Numbered from the stretch's first letter, positions 25,270 to 34,333 are shown. The stretch is DNA of 64,000 nucleotides from CAZQVN01 sp964596775 (GCA_964596775.1 CAZQVN010000016.1:14560-78559); one strand, 5' to 3'. The notes: a model not told the origin generated them from the letters alone. Numbers and translations: made by a program.

Positions 25270-28200
25270 TTACTTCATGATGACGAGCTTCTTCGAGGAG
25301 ACGAACGAGGATCCGTTGTCGCCCTTCTCGCCGGTCATCTTGTAGAAGTACATGCCGCTCGGAGCGGACGAACCGCTGTCGGTCGTGCCGTCCCACAGAA
25401 CTTCATGGACACCGGCGGTCATCCGGTCGTTCACGAGCGACTTCACGAGGCGTCCGGTCACGTCGAAGATCTCGAGCGAGACACGGCCGTTCTCGACGCC
25501 GTTCGTAAACTGGATGCGCGTCGTCGGGTTCATGGGGTTCGGGTAGGCATTGCCGAGAGCATGACGGAACTGCGGCGGCTTCGGACCGACGACGTCACCA
25601 GGGACGTCGACGAGGCCGGCCGGGATTCCGCAGCTTGCCGCGCTGGCGAACCAGCCCAGAACGTCGGCAGCACGACCGACCGAAGCCGTCGTGGTGGCAG
25701 CACACAGTGCGAGATTGTTCGGCGTTCCCGTGGTGTTGCGCAGGGCACCGACAGCCGCACCGTCCGTAACCGTCTTGTAGGTAACGTCCACCGTATTGTG
25801 ACGCGTCACCGACATGTTCGGAACGTTCGGACCAGCCTTGGCATAGGAGAGCTGAGCTCTCACCGAACCGGCAGGCGTAACGCTCGAGTTCACACCGTTC
25901 ACGTCGAACGAGCGAAGAGCGGTGCAGCCGTTGCCGGCGGCGCTCGACGGAGTGGTGGTCGCGAAGTGCGCGCCGGCCACTGCGTTGAGTCCGATGCAGG
26001 ACGTGGAATCAAGAGCCGAACCCGCCGGGCAGAGCGCGTCGCGAACCGTGTTGCAGGTAGCCAGAACGCCGAGGACGTTCTGCTGGAACGACACGGTGGC
26101 GACTTCGTTCGAGGTTGCCATCGAACGCACGAGACCATCGCCGGATCCCCAGAAGTTGTTGTTGCCGACTTCCGGAATCGTGAGCCACGGGCGGAGGATG
26201 TTGGCATCCTCGTCCGTCAGCTGCAGCGAAGAGAGCGTGGCGCTATGCCAGGCAACGGTCTTGTAGGCGAAGATCTGAGTCGGCGAGCAACCATAGTTCG
26301 TCTGGATCGAGCGTCCGAGGGACAGCTGGCCCGAAGACGGCGTCTGGTTGTCGAACCGATCATACCGCGTACCTTCGAAGTTCGAGCTGCCCGTACCGAG
26401 GTGCGTGGCGAGTCCGAGCTCTTCGAGGACCTGTTCGTTCACGCTGCGATCGTCATGGTGATCGACGTACAGCACGCAGTTCCAGGTCGTGTCCGTGGTG
26501 GTCTTGATGGACGAAGGAAGAATTTCGATTTCACGATACCGGCCACCCGTCGTGTCCGTCTCGAGGAACCAGTTGGTTCCGCCGACGTTACGCGGATCGG
26601 GCGGGATGTAGCGCGAAGCGATGAAGTAGTCGATACGAGTTCCCGGGGTGAACAGACGATCCGGGAGGATCTCGTTCGCGAGCTGGCTCGGATCCTGGGG
26701 ATCGGCCGTGCGGTCGGTTCCCTGGAAGCCGAAATCAGACTCGTGGAAGGTCAGCATGTAGTTGCCGGCGGACAGCGTTCCACCCTGCTCGGCGGTATCC
26801 ATGCGGGCACAGTAGAATCCGTTGACCGGCGCCTGGAAGCGGGCAAGCCACGCCGTGTAGGCCGGGCTCGTCGGCGACGTGTGAGGTCCACGCCGGCTGA
26901 TACGGAAGTAGAAACGGACTTCGGTGTTGGTGCTCGAACCGACGCGCGCCACCAGCGTATCGCGAAGGATCGTGCCCGGGATCGGGTTGGATCCGTTCTT
27001 GATCGTGTTGGAGTCGAAACGTCCGGTCGAAGCCGGGTTGAGCGTTCCGTCCTGCGCGAAGCTGTCCTGGAGACGATCGAACGTGAGGAGCGTCACCGCA
27101 GGAGCATTCTTCGAACCGCCGACTCCGAGCGCAATGTTGTCAAGCCACGGAGTCGTGTTATTGACACCGGAGCAGGGCGTTCCGAACGGAGCGGTGCGGC
27201 AGAGGTTCAGCATACCGTAGCCAAGCTGGACCTGTTCGGCGCTCGACTCGATGACAGCCGAGTAGTCGCGCAGCTGGGTCGCACCCTGGACGGTACAGAA
27301 CGGGGATTCGCCGAAGTAGAACACGATGTTCTGATCGCGCCAGCCGGTCCGATAGATCAGGCCGGTCGCGGAGCAGATCGCCGGGTAATACCGGGCGCGG
27401 AGCTGAACGAAAACGTAGTTCGCGATCGGCATTTCCGCGTAGACCGCGTAGAGCATCAGGCGGAGAGGACGACCGGCATCGACGGCGTTCGCAGGACGAT
27501 TGAAGTTGATCCAGGGCGAAGCCGCGATGTTGTCCTGATCCAGCGGGTGCGTGAAGGACTGGTCGAAGAACACGAGAACCGAGTCCTGCGCAGCGCAGGG
27601 GCAGAACACCGCCGGAGGCGGCAGATTCGAACGGCTGGCAATGTGCGAGAAGTCACCGACGCCCGTGTTCGGAACGACGGCGGCCCAGCCATTGGCGCCG
27701 GCTTCGAAGTCGGTGAAATCGGCACCGACCGTGATGTTGTCGAACGAGGAATGACCGCAGACGGTCGGGTTCAGACCGTCTTCGTCCGAGTAGGATCCGT
27801 CGGACGTGACGGCAAACCAGATGTTGTAGTTACCGGCGGTGGACCGCATGCTGACGCCCGGTGTCAGGGTCAGGTTGGCGGTACCGGAAACGGTGCCGGT
27901 GTAGCTGTTGAGCTGGATGGCATCGTTCGCCGCATTCGCGGGAAGGCCCGTGCCCGTGGTGTCGACGTACACGTACGCGTAGTCGAAGGCGGCTTCACAC
28001 TCAACCGAGTACTGATAGCTGAACGTGACGTTGCCGGTTCCGGAGTACGCGAAGGTCTTGCAGAAGTACATCGACCACGAGTTTCCGTAACCCTGGCCAC
28101 CGGCATAGCAGAGCGCGTTGGCTTCCGACAGAGTCACGCCGGCCCACGCGGAGAACGAACCGCTGATGGCACAGGTGCTGCTGCGACGGAAATAGGGAAG

Positions 28201-28560
28201 CGGATTCAGGGTCTGATCGATTCCGATCCAGCCTTCCATCGTCTGATGGTAGCCGACCGGCTTGTTCGGGTTGGCACCGGTGTTCTTGCTGGAACCAACT
28301 CCGGTCTGGAATGTCCAACAGCTATCGCGAATAGCTTCCCAGCGCGCCGAGTCAGCCGCCCACCAGGTACCGCCGTAGGACACAGTGTCCGTAAACAGAC
28401 GGGCTGACAGGTTGGTTACGCCGCCGGTCTGCGTCCGCTCCCCATCGAGGATGGGCAGTTCGGGAAGCAGTCCATCGTGCGACTGATCGACGGGCTTTCC
28501 AAATGCCACCGCCGTCAGGGCGACGACGAGCAAAAGGGAAATGCCCAAAACTTTCTTCAT
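25270..28560 (-). CDS. Giant secreted protein with FlgD-like C terminus
   Basis: 1096 aa. Signal peptide 1-22 (LLLVVALTAVAFG), RBS GGAGGT 6 nt before the ATG. The N-terminal two thirds look like beta-sandwich adhesion or hydrolase-accessory domains rich in aromatic and Cys residues (TFSYQYSVECEAAFDYAYVY). Around residues 690-800 a segment beginning NCVLYVDHHDDRSVNEQVL, with YKTVAWHSA and FWGSGDGLVRS, mirrors the VLYVDDY module of the lipoprotein array. The last 90 residues are a textbook sorting module: NAYPNPMNPTTRIQF, LEIFDVTGRLVKSL, LWDGTTDSGSSAPSGMYFY. Its codon usage and strong signals suggest a highly expressed surface protein. Function unknown. Confidence 0.8.
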   Translation of the reverse strand: MKKVLGISLLLVVALTAVAFGKPVDQSHDGLLPELPILDGERTQTGGVTNLSARLFTDTVSYGGTWWAADSARWEAIRDSCWTFQTGVGSSKNTGANPNKPVGYHQTMEGWIGIDQTLNPLPYFRRSSTCAISGSFSAWAGVTLSEANALCYAGGQGYGNSWSMYFCKTFAYSGTGNVTFSYQYSVECEAAFDYAYVYVDTTGTGLPANAANDAIQLNSYTGTVSGTANLTLTPGVSMRSTAGNYNIWFAVTSDGSYSDEDGLNPTVCGHSSFDNITVGADFTDFEAGANGWAAVVPNTGVGDFSHIASRSNLPPPAVFCPCAAQDSVLVFFDQSFTHPLDQDNIAASPWINFNRPANAVDAGRPLRLMLYAVYAEMPIANYVFVQLRARYYPAICSATGLIYRTGWRDQNIVFYFGESPFCTVQGATQLRDYSAVIESSAEQVQLGYGMLNLCRTAPFGTPCSGVNNTTPWLDNIALGVGGSKNAPAVTLLTFDRLQDSFAQDGTLNPASTGRFDSNTIKNGSNPIPGTILRDTLVARVGSSTNTEVRFYFRISRRGPHTSPTSPAYTAWLARFQAPVNGFYCARMDTAEQGGTLSAGNYMLTFHESDFGFQGTDRTADPQDPSQLANEILPDRLFTPGTRIDYFIASRYIPPDPRNVGGTNWFLETDTTGGRYREIEILPSSIKTTTDTTWNCVLYVDHHDDRSVNEQVLEELGLATHLGTGSSNFEGTRYDRFDNQTPSSGQLSLGRSIQTNYGCSPTQIFAYKTVAWHSATLSSLQLTDEDANILRPWLTIPEVGNNNFWGSGDGLVRSMATSNEVATVSFQQNVLGVLATCNTVRDALCPAGSALDSTSCIGLNAVAGAHFATTTPSSAAGNGCTALRSFDVNGVNSSVTPAGSVRAQLSYAKAGPNVPNMSVTRHNTVDVTYKTVTDGAAVGALRNTTGTPNNLALCAATTTASVGRAADVLGWFASAASCGIPAGLVDVPGDVVGPKPPQFRHALGNAYPNPMNPTTRIQFTNGVENGRVSLEIFDVTGRLVKSLVNDRMTAGVHEVLWDGTTDSGSSAPSGMYFYKMTGEKGDNGSSFVSSKKLVIMK

Positions 28561-28890
28561 TGTATTACCTCCATCGTTGCAACACAGGCTTTGCTTGGTG
28601 CACGTCGAGTTAGACCTCGCCTTAGTTGGACGCTTGAGCCATCCAACGACGTTGTTGCGTAGGTGATCCCCCCCCTTTCGGTTTGCCAGTGCCGACTAAG
28701 AGAACCATCACGATACAGGTTTGTCCGGCAAAGACTGCCCAGCCCCCGAGCGTTGCACTCTAGCTGCAGAAGCGGTGCCTAAAGCTGGAATACCCCAAAA
28801 ATGCCGTCTCAAGAGTGTGTGTGAGTGTAGAACTCTTGCGCCAGGGACGTTTGCCCTGACCTGATTGGACGGACTCCCAGGTACCAAACC
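28561..28890 (-). promoter_or_regulatory. Long 5' leader, possibly structured RNA
   Basis: About 330 nt from the predicted start to the ATG, with no credible gene. Read on the minus strand it holds a CAGGG/CCCTG hairpin early on, a GTTGGA/TCCAAC hairpin (arms at 28642-28647 and 28625-28630), and the words GCACTGGCAAACCGAAAGG then ACGCAA, which recall the conserved core of GEMM-I (c-di-GMP-I) riboswitches. The full fold was not found by eye, so the riboswitch idea is weak; the long leader itself is well supported by the promoter. Confidence 0.35.
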
Positions 28891-28897
28891 CGAAATG

Positions 28898-28926
28898 AGT
28901 CTATCGAATGAACCCGGGAGTGTCAA
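28898..28926 (-). promoter_or_regulatory. Promoter for the 1096-aa secreted protein
   Basis: Near-consensus: TTGACA (28926-28921, minus strand), 17-nt spacer, TAGACT (28903-28898). Start expected near 28890, 330 nt upstream of the ATG. The perfect -35 fits a highly expressed surface protein. Confidence 0.75.
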
Positions 28927-29007
28927 GTTTCGCGATGCCGCAAATGGTGTTCATCACATTACATATAGTTGTGCTGGCCGGTCCGGGGCGGGCCTTGCGG
29001 CGCGAAT

Positions 29008-29025
29008 CCGTCCCGGTTCGGACGG
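29008..29025. other. Stem-loop between larC and the secreted-protein promoter
   Basis: CCGTCC and GGACGG arms with a 6-nt loop, 57 bp after the larC stop. No U tract follows on either strand, so it would at best be a weak or Rho-aided terminator. Nothing else is recognised between 28927 and 29081. Confidence 0.35.
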
Positions 29026-29081
29026 GGGTTTGAGGGGGGGAGCCGGAACGGTGACCCGGCCAGGCCGGCGAAGATAAGGCG

Positions 29082-30382
29082 TTACTCGGCCGAAAGTTCG
29101 GACTCTCCGGCCTGCCTCATGATTTCCAGGAGCGGGATCCCGGTCTCCCGGCTGATCCGTCGGCAATCCTCGAACTCCGGCTTCAACCGGCGGGTGCCGT
29201 CAGGGAGGGTGACGACCTTCACCGCAACCGCCCCCCCGTGAAGTCGGACGGTTCCGGCGGTCCGGGCCAGAATCCAGCGTTCCTCCCTCCTCCGCCGGAT
29301 GCCGATGGTCGGAGTTTCCCGGAAAAGCAGGAAAGCGATGGATTCGGCGCGATCCGGCGGACAGAGGATCTCGATGCGGATTCCGGGTCGCCCCTTCTTC
29401 ATCTGGACCGGCGTGAGGGTCACGTCCAGAGCCCCGGAGGTCATGAGCAGTTCAGAGATCGCCCCGGTCAGTTCGGGCGTCATGTCGTCGAGCGTCGTCG
29501 TCAGGACGTCCACTTCATCCCTGCCCGTACGAAGGTCGGCGCTCGTTCCGAGGTAACCCCGCAGCACATTGGGGCGGTCCGGCCACTCCCGACTCCCCGC
29601 GCCCGCCCCCGCCGCCTCCAGGCTCATGGCCGGGAACCACCCGATGGAATCCGCCAGCGCGACGATAAGGGCCGCACCCGTCGGAGTCACTGTTTCCCCA
29701 TCGAGATCCTCGAAGCGGACCGGGTGGCCCAAGGTCAGCCGCACAGTGGCCGGGGCCGGCACGGGCCACGTGCCGTGAGCCATCCGCGCCCGCCCCCGCC
29801 CAAAGAGGAAGGGGGACGACACAAGGTGGTCGACACCCAGGAGATGGAGGCCGAGACAGACTCCGACGATATCGGCGATGGCATCCGCGGCCCCGACTTC
29901 GTGAAAGTGCACGGATTCCAGCGGAACGGCGTGTTCGAGCGCCTCGGCTTCCCCAAGCCGGGTGAACACGGCGACCGCGCGATCGGCCACGCTGCCCGGG
30001 AGGCCCGCATTGCGAATCATGCGGACTATTTCGGAATAGCTCCGNNNNNNNNNNNNNNNNNNNNNNNNNNNNNNNNNNNNNNNNNNNNNNNNNNNNNNNN
30101 NNNNNNNNNNNNNNNNNNNNNNNNNNNNNNNNNNNNNNNNNNNNGCCCATGCCCATGGCCGTGCGAGGCCCCGCGATCCGGGATTTCGTCCGCCAGAACG
30201 ACCGCCTGGATCGCCCGGAGTCCGCCTCGTTCCACCTCCCGGGCTTCGATGCGGAGGCCCGGAATGGCCAGACCGGCGAGCCCGCTGTTGAGGGCCTCGG
30301 GATCCACCCCGAGCGATATCAGGACCCCGAGAAACATGTCCCCGCTGGCGCCGCCTACCTGTTCGAGATAGAGGCTTTTCAC
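29082..30382 (-). CDS. larC: LarC-type nickel pincer cofactor protein (interrupted by gap)
   Basis: LarC inserts nickel into the pincer nucleotide cofactor of lactate racemase-type enzymes. The N-terminal part (from ATG 30382) reads LYLEQVGGASGDMFLGVLIS and runs into ASHGHGHG at the N run; the rest resumes as RSYSEIVRMIRNAGL, then VHFHEVGAADAIADIVG, TPTGAALI, TTLDDMTPEL and the C-terminal RRLKPEFEDCRRISRETG. Both sides match the family in order, so this is one gene. The halves are out of frame across exactly 100 N, so the real gap is not 100 nt. The start overlaps the larB stop. No larE or larA is visible. Confidence 0.9.
30045..30144. other. Assembly gap of 100 N inside larC
   Basis: Exactly 100 N, the usual placeholder for a gap of unknown size. 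The sequence entering it encodes His-Gly repeats (GASHGHGHG), the low-complexity His-rich loop that LarC proteins carry at this point, which probably broke the assembly. Keeping one frame requires a true length of 3n+2, which 100 is not. Confidence 0.97.
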
Positions 30383-31146
30383 CGTGGTTCTCTCCCCGCC
30401 GCGGCCGTCCGGGCGATCATCCCGGCGGAATACCCGGCGCCGAAACCATTGTCGATGTTGACGACCAGGACGCCCGCGGCACAGCTGTTCAGCATGCCGA
30501 GAAGTGCCGTGAGTCCCGAAAACGCGGCGCCGTACCCGACGCTCGTCGGGACCGCAATGACGGGAACCGCGGACAGTCCGCCGACAACGCTCGGCAGCGC
30601 CCCCTCCATCCCCGCCACGACAACGAGGACATCCTGCTCTTCCAGATCCGGAAGGCGGGAGAGCAGACGGTGCAGTCCCGCAACCCCCACGTCGTAGATC
30701 TTCCGGACGCCCGCCCCCATCAGGCCGGCCGTGACCGCCGCTTCCTCGGCCACGGGAATGTCGGAGGATCCCGCGGCCACGATCCCGACCGAGCCGCGCT
30801 CGGGAGAATCACCGGACTTTCGGGACAGCGTTCGGGCGCCGGCATTGTAGGTTACGCCGGGCATTCTCGATGTGACGAGGTCGGCCTGGGCGGCGCTGGC
30901 CCGGGTGACCAGCAGCGTCTGGCCGGACGCGAGGATGCTGCCGCAGATCGACAGAAGCTGCTCGTCGGTCTTTCCGGGCCCGTAGACGACCTCCGGAAAC
31001 CCGCAGCGCAGCTGGCGGTGGTGGTCGACGACGGCACCTTCCAGGGACTCGAAGGGGAGGTGCTTCATCCGCCGCATGGCTTCGTCGGGCGATACGGTTC
31101 CGCTGCCGACGGACTCGAGCAGTGTCTTGAGATCCTCGGGGCGCAC
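30379..31146 (-). CDS. larB: Nickel pincer cofactor biosynthesis protein LarB
   Basis: LarB carboxylates and hydrolyses nicotinic acid adenine dinucleotide in the first step of the Ni-pincer cofactor pathway. The C-terminal half has the PurE-like fold: SVGIVAAGSSDIPVAEEAAV, YDVGVAGLHRLL, VAGMEGALPSVVGGL, VIAVPTSVGYG and NSCAAGVLVVNIDNGFGAG. The GTG at 31146 is preferred, as AGGA stands 6 nt upstream; a TTG at 31152 is also in frame. 255 aa, normal length. It follows tmk closely and overlaps larC by 4 bp. Confidence 0.94.
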   Translation of the reverse strand: MRPEDLKTLLESVGSGTVSPDEAMRRMKHLPFESLEGAVVDHHRQLRCGFPEVVYGPGKTDEQLLSICGSILASGQTLLVTRASAAQADLVTSRMPGVTYNAGARTLSRKSGDSPERGSVGIVAAGSSDIPVAEEAAVTAGLMGAGVRKIYDVGVAGLHRLLSRLPDLEEQDVLVVVAGMEGALPSVVGGLSAVPVIAVPTSVGYGAAFSGLTALLGMLNSCAAGVLVVNIDNGFGAGYSAGMIARTAAAGREPR

Positions 31147-31148
31147 GA

Positions 31149-31799
31149 TCAATCCTTTCGCTGTTCGAGAAGCGGCAGAACGAACTCCACGATCCGGCGG
31201 TGGACATCGATCTCGGATCCCTGCGCATCGATCACCTGTATGCGATCCGGAGCGCCGCCGGCCAGTTCCAGGTATCCGCGCCGGATGATTTCGTGAAACT
31301 CCGCCGGCTCGTCATCCATCCGGGTGCTGCTCGCCGCATCGAGGCGGCGGCGTTCACGGATGCGTCGCAGTCCCTCCTCCACGCTCAGGTCGAGGAGAAA
31401 GGTCCTGTCCGGAAGGACACCGCCGGTGGCCGCCCGGTTCATTCCGGCGGTCGTTTCGCGCCCCAGCCCCCTGGCGATCCCCTGATAGACGACGGTAGCG
31501 TCCGCATGGCGGTCGCACAGGAGGATTTCGCCCCGGCGAAGTCCGGGCAGAACGACTTCGTGCATGTGCTGTGCCCGGTCCGCCAGGTACAGGAAGGACT
31601 CGGCCATCGGGCCGGGCGCTTCCAGGGAGGGATCGAGAAGAAGCCGCCGCAGGGCCGCGCCGAGTGCGGTTCCCCCGGGTTCCCGGGTCGTCACGACCCG
31701 TTCGTTGCGGGCGGCAAGCCACTCCGCCAGCCGCCGGATCTGCGTGGTCTTTCCGCATCCTTCTATCCCTTCGAAGGTCAGGAACAACCCGCGGCTCAT
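31149..31799 (-). CDS. tmk: Thymidylate kinase
   Basis: Phosphorylates dTMP to dTDP. 216 aa from the ATG at 31799: P-loop FEGIEGCGKTTQ near residue 8, TREPGGTALGAALR, the DRHADATVVYQG (DR(Y/H) motif) and a LID region RERRRLDAASS. The start overlaps the preceding phosphatidyltransferase stop (ATGA). An upstream extension of the frame has no RBS and reads as antisense-like residues. Essential housekeeping gene in an otherwise lipid/cofactor operon. Confidence 0.95.
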   Translation of the reverse strand: MSRGLFLTFEGIEGCGKTTQIRRLAEWLAARNERVVTTREPGGTALGAALRRLLLDPSLEAPGPMAESFLYLADRAQHMHEVVLPGLRRGEILLCDRHADATVVYQGIARGLGRETTAGMNRAATGGVLPDRTFLLDLSVEEGLRRIRERRRLDAASSTRMDDEPAEFHEIIRRGYLELAGGAPDRIQVIDAQGSEIDVHRRIVEFVLPLLEQRKD

Positions 31800-32386
31800 T
31801 CGGCGCCGGTCTCCAGGGTGGTCTGGACGTGCCGCACCCTTTGAAGCGCCGTGAAATGCGTCAGCACGGCAAGCACGCACAGGGCGATCCGCATCGCGAA
31901 CGGCCCGAACGCGGACGCCAGGATCAGCACGACGAGCCTTTCCGGGCGCTCCATCAGGCCGACGTTGCAGGCGATGCCAAGCCCTTCGGCTCGGGCCCTC
32001 GCGTATGAAACGAGAAGCGATCCGGCGGCGGCCACGAATGTGATGCCAACGAAGAGGATGTCCATCCGGCTCGCGAAGTAGACCGCCAGCCCGAGGAAAA
32101 GCCCCATTTCCGCGTACCGGTCCATGGTCGAATCCAGGAACGCCCCGAACCGGGTGGAACGCCCCGATCGCCGGGCCAGACTTCCGTCGAGAACGTCGCA
32201 GAGACTTCCGGCAACGAGAAGGACGGTTGTCAGGACGAACTGCCCGCGGGCCACGGCGGCGCCGGCCAGCAGCGACAGCAACAGGCCGATCAGGGTGACC
32301 TGGTTCGGCGTCAACCCGATGCGCTCCAGCACGGCGGCAACCGGTTCGAGTACGCGACGCCCTCCCTCCTTCAGCTCCGCCTTCAA
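31796..32386 (-). CDS. CDP-alcohol phosphatidyltransferase (PgsA-like)
   Basis: 196-aa membrane enzyme with the complete motif DVLDGSLARRSGRSTRFG followed by AFLDSTMD. GLTPNQVTLIGLLLSLLAG is the usual first helix of the PgsA/archaetidylinositol-phosphate synthase branch. By family it forms a phospholipid from CDP-diacylglycerol; since inositol-3-phosphate synthase is encoded at 60451-61764, phosphatidylinositol phosphate is one possible product, but this is inference. TTG start at 32386 overlapping the aldolase stop as TTGA; no clear RBS, so coupled translation. Confidence 0.88.
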   Translation of the reverse strand: MKAELKEGGRRVLEPVAAVLERIGLTPNQVTLIGLLLSLLAGAAVARGQFVLTTVLLVAGSLCDVLDGSLARRSGRSTRFGAFLDSTMDRYAEMGLFLGLAVYFASRMDILFVGITFVAAAGSLLVSYARARAEGLGIACNVGLMERPERLVVLILASAFGPFAMRIALCVLAVLTHFTALQRVRHVQTTLETGAE

Positions 32387-33453
32387 CGGAGCACCGTGGC
32401 CATCCTGCCGGACGCCTTGAGGCGGAAGGCCCCGCCTATGGCCCTGGCGGCGGCGGAGATGTCGTCGTCGGAGAGTTCCCGGTGGACTACGGCACGCAGC
32501 ACGCCGGGGCCTAACGAGGAGAGCAGCACTCCCTCGCCGGCCAGTCGACGGATCAGGCTGTCCATGTCCAGCCGCTCCGGAAGCGTCCAGATGAGGATGT
32601 TCGTTTCCGGAACGCCGCCGAGCAGGGGAACGTCCGCCGGAGCCTCGACCCGTTCGGCCAGGAGCCGGGCCCGCCGGTGGTCCTCCGGAAGCCCCGGCCG
32701 GTGATGCTCGATGGCATGAAGGCAGGCAGCGGCCAGAATGCCGACCTGGCGCATCCCGCCGCCGAAGAGCTTGCGCACCCGGAGCCCGCGGCGGATGACG
32801 TCACGGGTTCCCGCCAGGACCGATCCGACCGGAGCCCCGAGCCCCTTGGAAAAACAGGCCATGACCGTATCGGCCGGCGCGGCGATCTCCGCCTCCGTGC
32901 GTCCGAGCGCGGCCGCCGCGTTCCAGATCCGCGCTCCGTCCATGTGCAACCGGGCGCCGCGGTCATGAACCCGGCGGCCCAGCGTTTCGAGGTCGTCCGG
33001 AGGATAGACGCGCCCGCCGTGCCGGTTGTGGCTGTTCTCAACGCAGACAAGACGGGTCGGGGCATCATGGGGATCCTCGTCCGTCCGGAACTCGTCGAGC
33101 AGTGTGGCGGAGTCGAAATGCCCGGCGGAAGTCGCGACGGGCCTCAGTGTTATGCCCGAGAGGGCCGCAGCACCGCCGGCTTCGGCATTCATGATGTGCG
33201 ACCAGGCGTCGACGATCACCTCGTCCCCGGGACGAGCCTGGACGCGCAGGGCGATTTCATTGCCCATGGTCCCCGAAGGAACGAACAGCGCGGCTTCCTT
33301 GCCCAGGAGTCCGGCCGTCATCTCCTCCAGCTTGCGGACGGTAGGGTCCTCACCCAGAACGTCGTCCCCCACTTCCGCATCCGCCATGGCCCGGCGCATG
33401 GACTCCGTGGGGCGTGTTACGGTATCACTACGCAGATCCACCGGCTTTTCCAT
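32383..33453 (-). CDS. ltaE: Low-specificity L-threonine aldolase
   Basis: PLP enzyme that splits L-threonine/allo-threonine to glycine and acetaldehyde. 356 aa from the ATG at 33453 (GGAG 4 nt upstream): DLRSDTVTRPTESMRRAM, GDDVLGEDPTVRKLEE, FVPSGTMGNEIAL, LHMDGARIWNAA, and CFSKGLGAPVGSVLAG with the Schiff-base lysine. The frame reads on upstream but without RBS and into a non-family N terminus. First gene of the ltaE-pgsA-like-tmk-larB-larC operon. Confidence 0.94.
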   Translation of the reverse strand: MEKPVDLRSDTVTRPTESMRRAMADAEVGDDVLGEDPTVRKLEEMTAGLLGKEAALFVPSGTMGNEIALRVQARPGDEVIVDAWSHIMNAEAGGAAALSGITLRPVATSAGHFDSATLLDEFRTDEDPHDAPTRLVCVENSHNRHGGRVYPPDDLETLGRRVHDRGARLHMDGARIWNAAAALGRTEAEIAAPADTVMACFSKGLGAPVGSVLAGTRDVIRRGLRVRKLFGGGMRQVGILAAACLHAIEHHRPGLPEDHRRARLLAERVEAPADVPLLGGVPETNILIWTLPERLDMDSLIRRLAGEGVLLSSLGPGVLRAVVHRELSDDDISAAARAIGGAFRLKASGRMATVLR

Positions 33454-33580
33454 TGATCTCCGAACAGTCTCCGGCAGGATGGAGGCTGTGAGTTGGAATG
33501 CAACTTTGCCGGTCCGGCCCGGTATCATGGGGCGCAGGTCCGGTCGACAATCAACCATCCAGCATGGAGGCTCGATTCCA

Positions 33581-34276
33581 ATGCCTTTCGGTTTCTTCGA
33601 TCCCACGTTTCTCGTCCTGCTCCCGGGACTGGCATTTGCCATGTGGGCGCAGCACAAGGTCAAGTCCACGTATCAGAAATGGTCCGGGGTCCCCTCGAGC
33701 CGGGGGGACAGCGGCGAGGCCGTTGCCAGATCCATCCTCAGCCGTAACGGTCTGGGGCAGGTCGAAGTTCGGCCCGTGGGCGGAATGCTCACGGACCACT
33801 ACGACCCCCGAAACAAGACCGTCAATCTTTCCGAGGGAATCTACCACAGCCGATCCGTCGCCGCATTGAGCGTGGCGGCACACGAATGCGGGCACGCGAT
33901 CCAGGACAAGACCGGCTATCTCCCCCTGAATTTCCGGGCCGCGATGGTGCCGGTTGCCGGGTTCGGTTCCATGGCGGCCTTCCCCCTGTTCATGATCGGA
34001 TTCATCTTCGGCAACGGACAGCTCGCCTGGCTCATGGATCTGGGAATTCTCCTGTTCGCCGGCGCGCTCGTGTTTCATCTCGTGACGCTTCCGGTGGAAT
34101 TCAATGCCTCCAGCCGCGCCCTCGGAATCCTGAAGGACGGGGGATTCCTCAGTCCAACGGAATCCAGGGGGGCCAAGGAGGTTCTCGATGCCGCGGCACT
34201 GACTTATGTGGCCGCCACGGCCATGGCCGCGCTCCAGCTGATCCGCCTGCTCGTTCTCCGCGGGTCGCGGGACTGA
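33581..34276 (+). CDS. Membrane zinc metallopeptidase, YugP family
   Basis: 231 aa with the zinc-binding HECGH at about residues 101-105 (SVAAHECGHAIQDKTGY). Membrane helices at the N terminus (PTFLVLLPGLAFAMWAQ) and three after the active site (AAMVPVAGFGSMAAFPLFMI, LAWLMDLGILLFAGALVFHL, and the last at LTYVAATAMAALQLIRLLVL). Family knowledge: Zn_peptidase_2/YugP, putative membrane proteases of unknown substrate. ATG at 33581 with GGAGG 10 nt upstream. Divergent from ltaE; ends in a bidirectional terminator facing HU. Confidence 0.9.
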   Translation: MPFGFFDPTFLVLLPGLAFAMWAQHKVKSTYQKWSGVPSSRGDSGEAVARSILSRNGLGQVEVRPVGGMLTDHYDPRNKTVNLSEGIYHSRSVAALSVAAHECGHAIQDKTGYLPLNFRAAMVPVAGFGSMAAFPLFMIGFIFGNGQLAWLMDLGILLFAGALVFHLVTLPVEFNASSRALGILKDGGFLSPTESRGAKEVLDAAALTYVAATAMAALQLIRLLVLRGSRD

Positions 34277-34293
34277 GCCCCGACCACAGGCAG

Positions 34294-34333
34294 AAAAAAA
34301 ACGGGAGGTGAACTGTAGGTTCATCTCCCGTTT
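34294..34333. terminator. Bidirectional terminator between zinc peptidase and HU
   Basis: 15-bp arms (34299-34313 and 34319-34333) with one G-U pair and a 5-nt loop. Minus-strand transcripts from HU meet eight U (34301-34294) right after the stem; plus-strand transcripts meet a shorter U-containing tail. Serves both convergent genes, best for HU. Confidence 0.9.

Noticed and set aside
25267..28407. 1046-codon plus-strand open frame
   Set aside because: Antisense of the giant secreted protein, which has a signal peptide, RBS, promoter, sorting domain and terminator on the minus strand.
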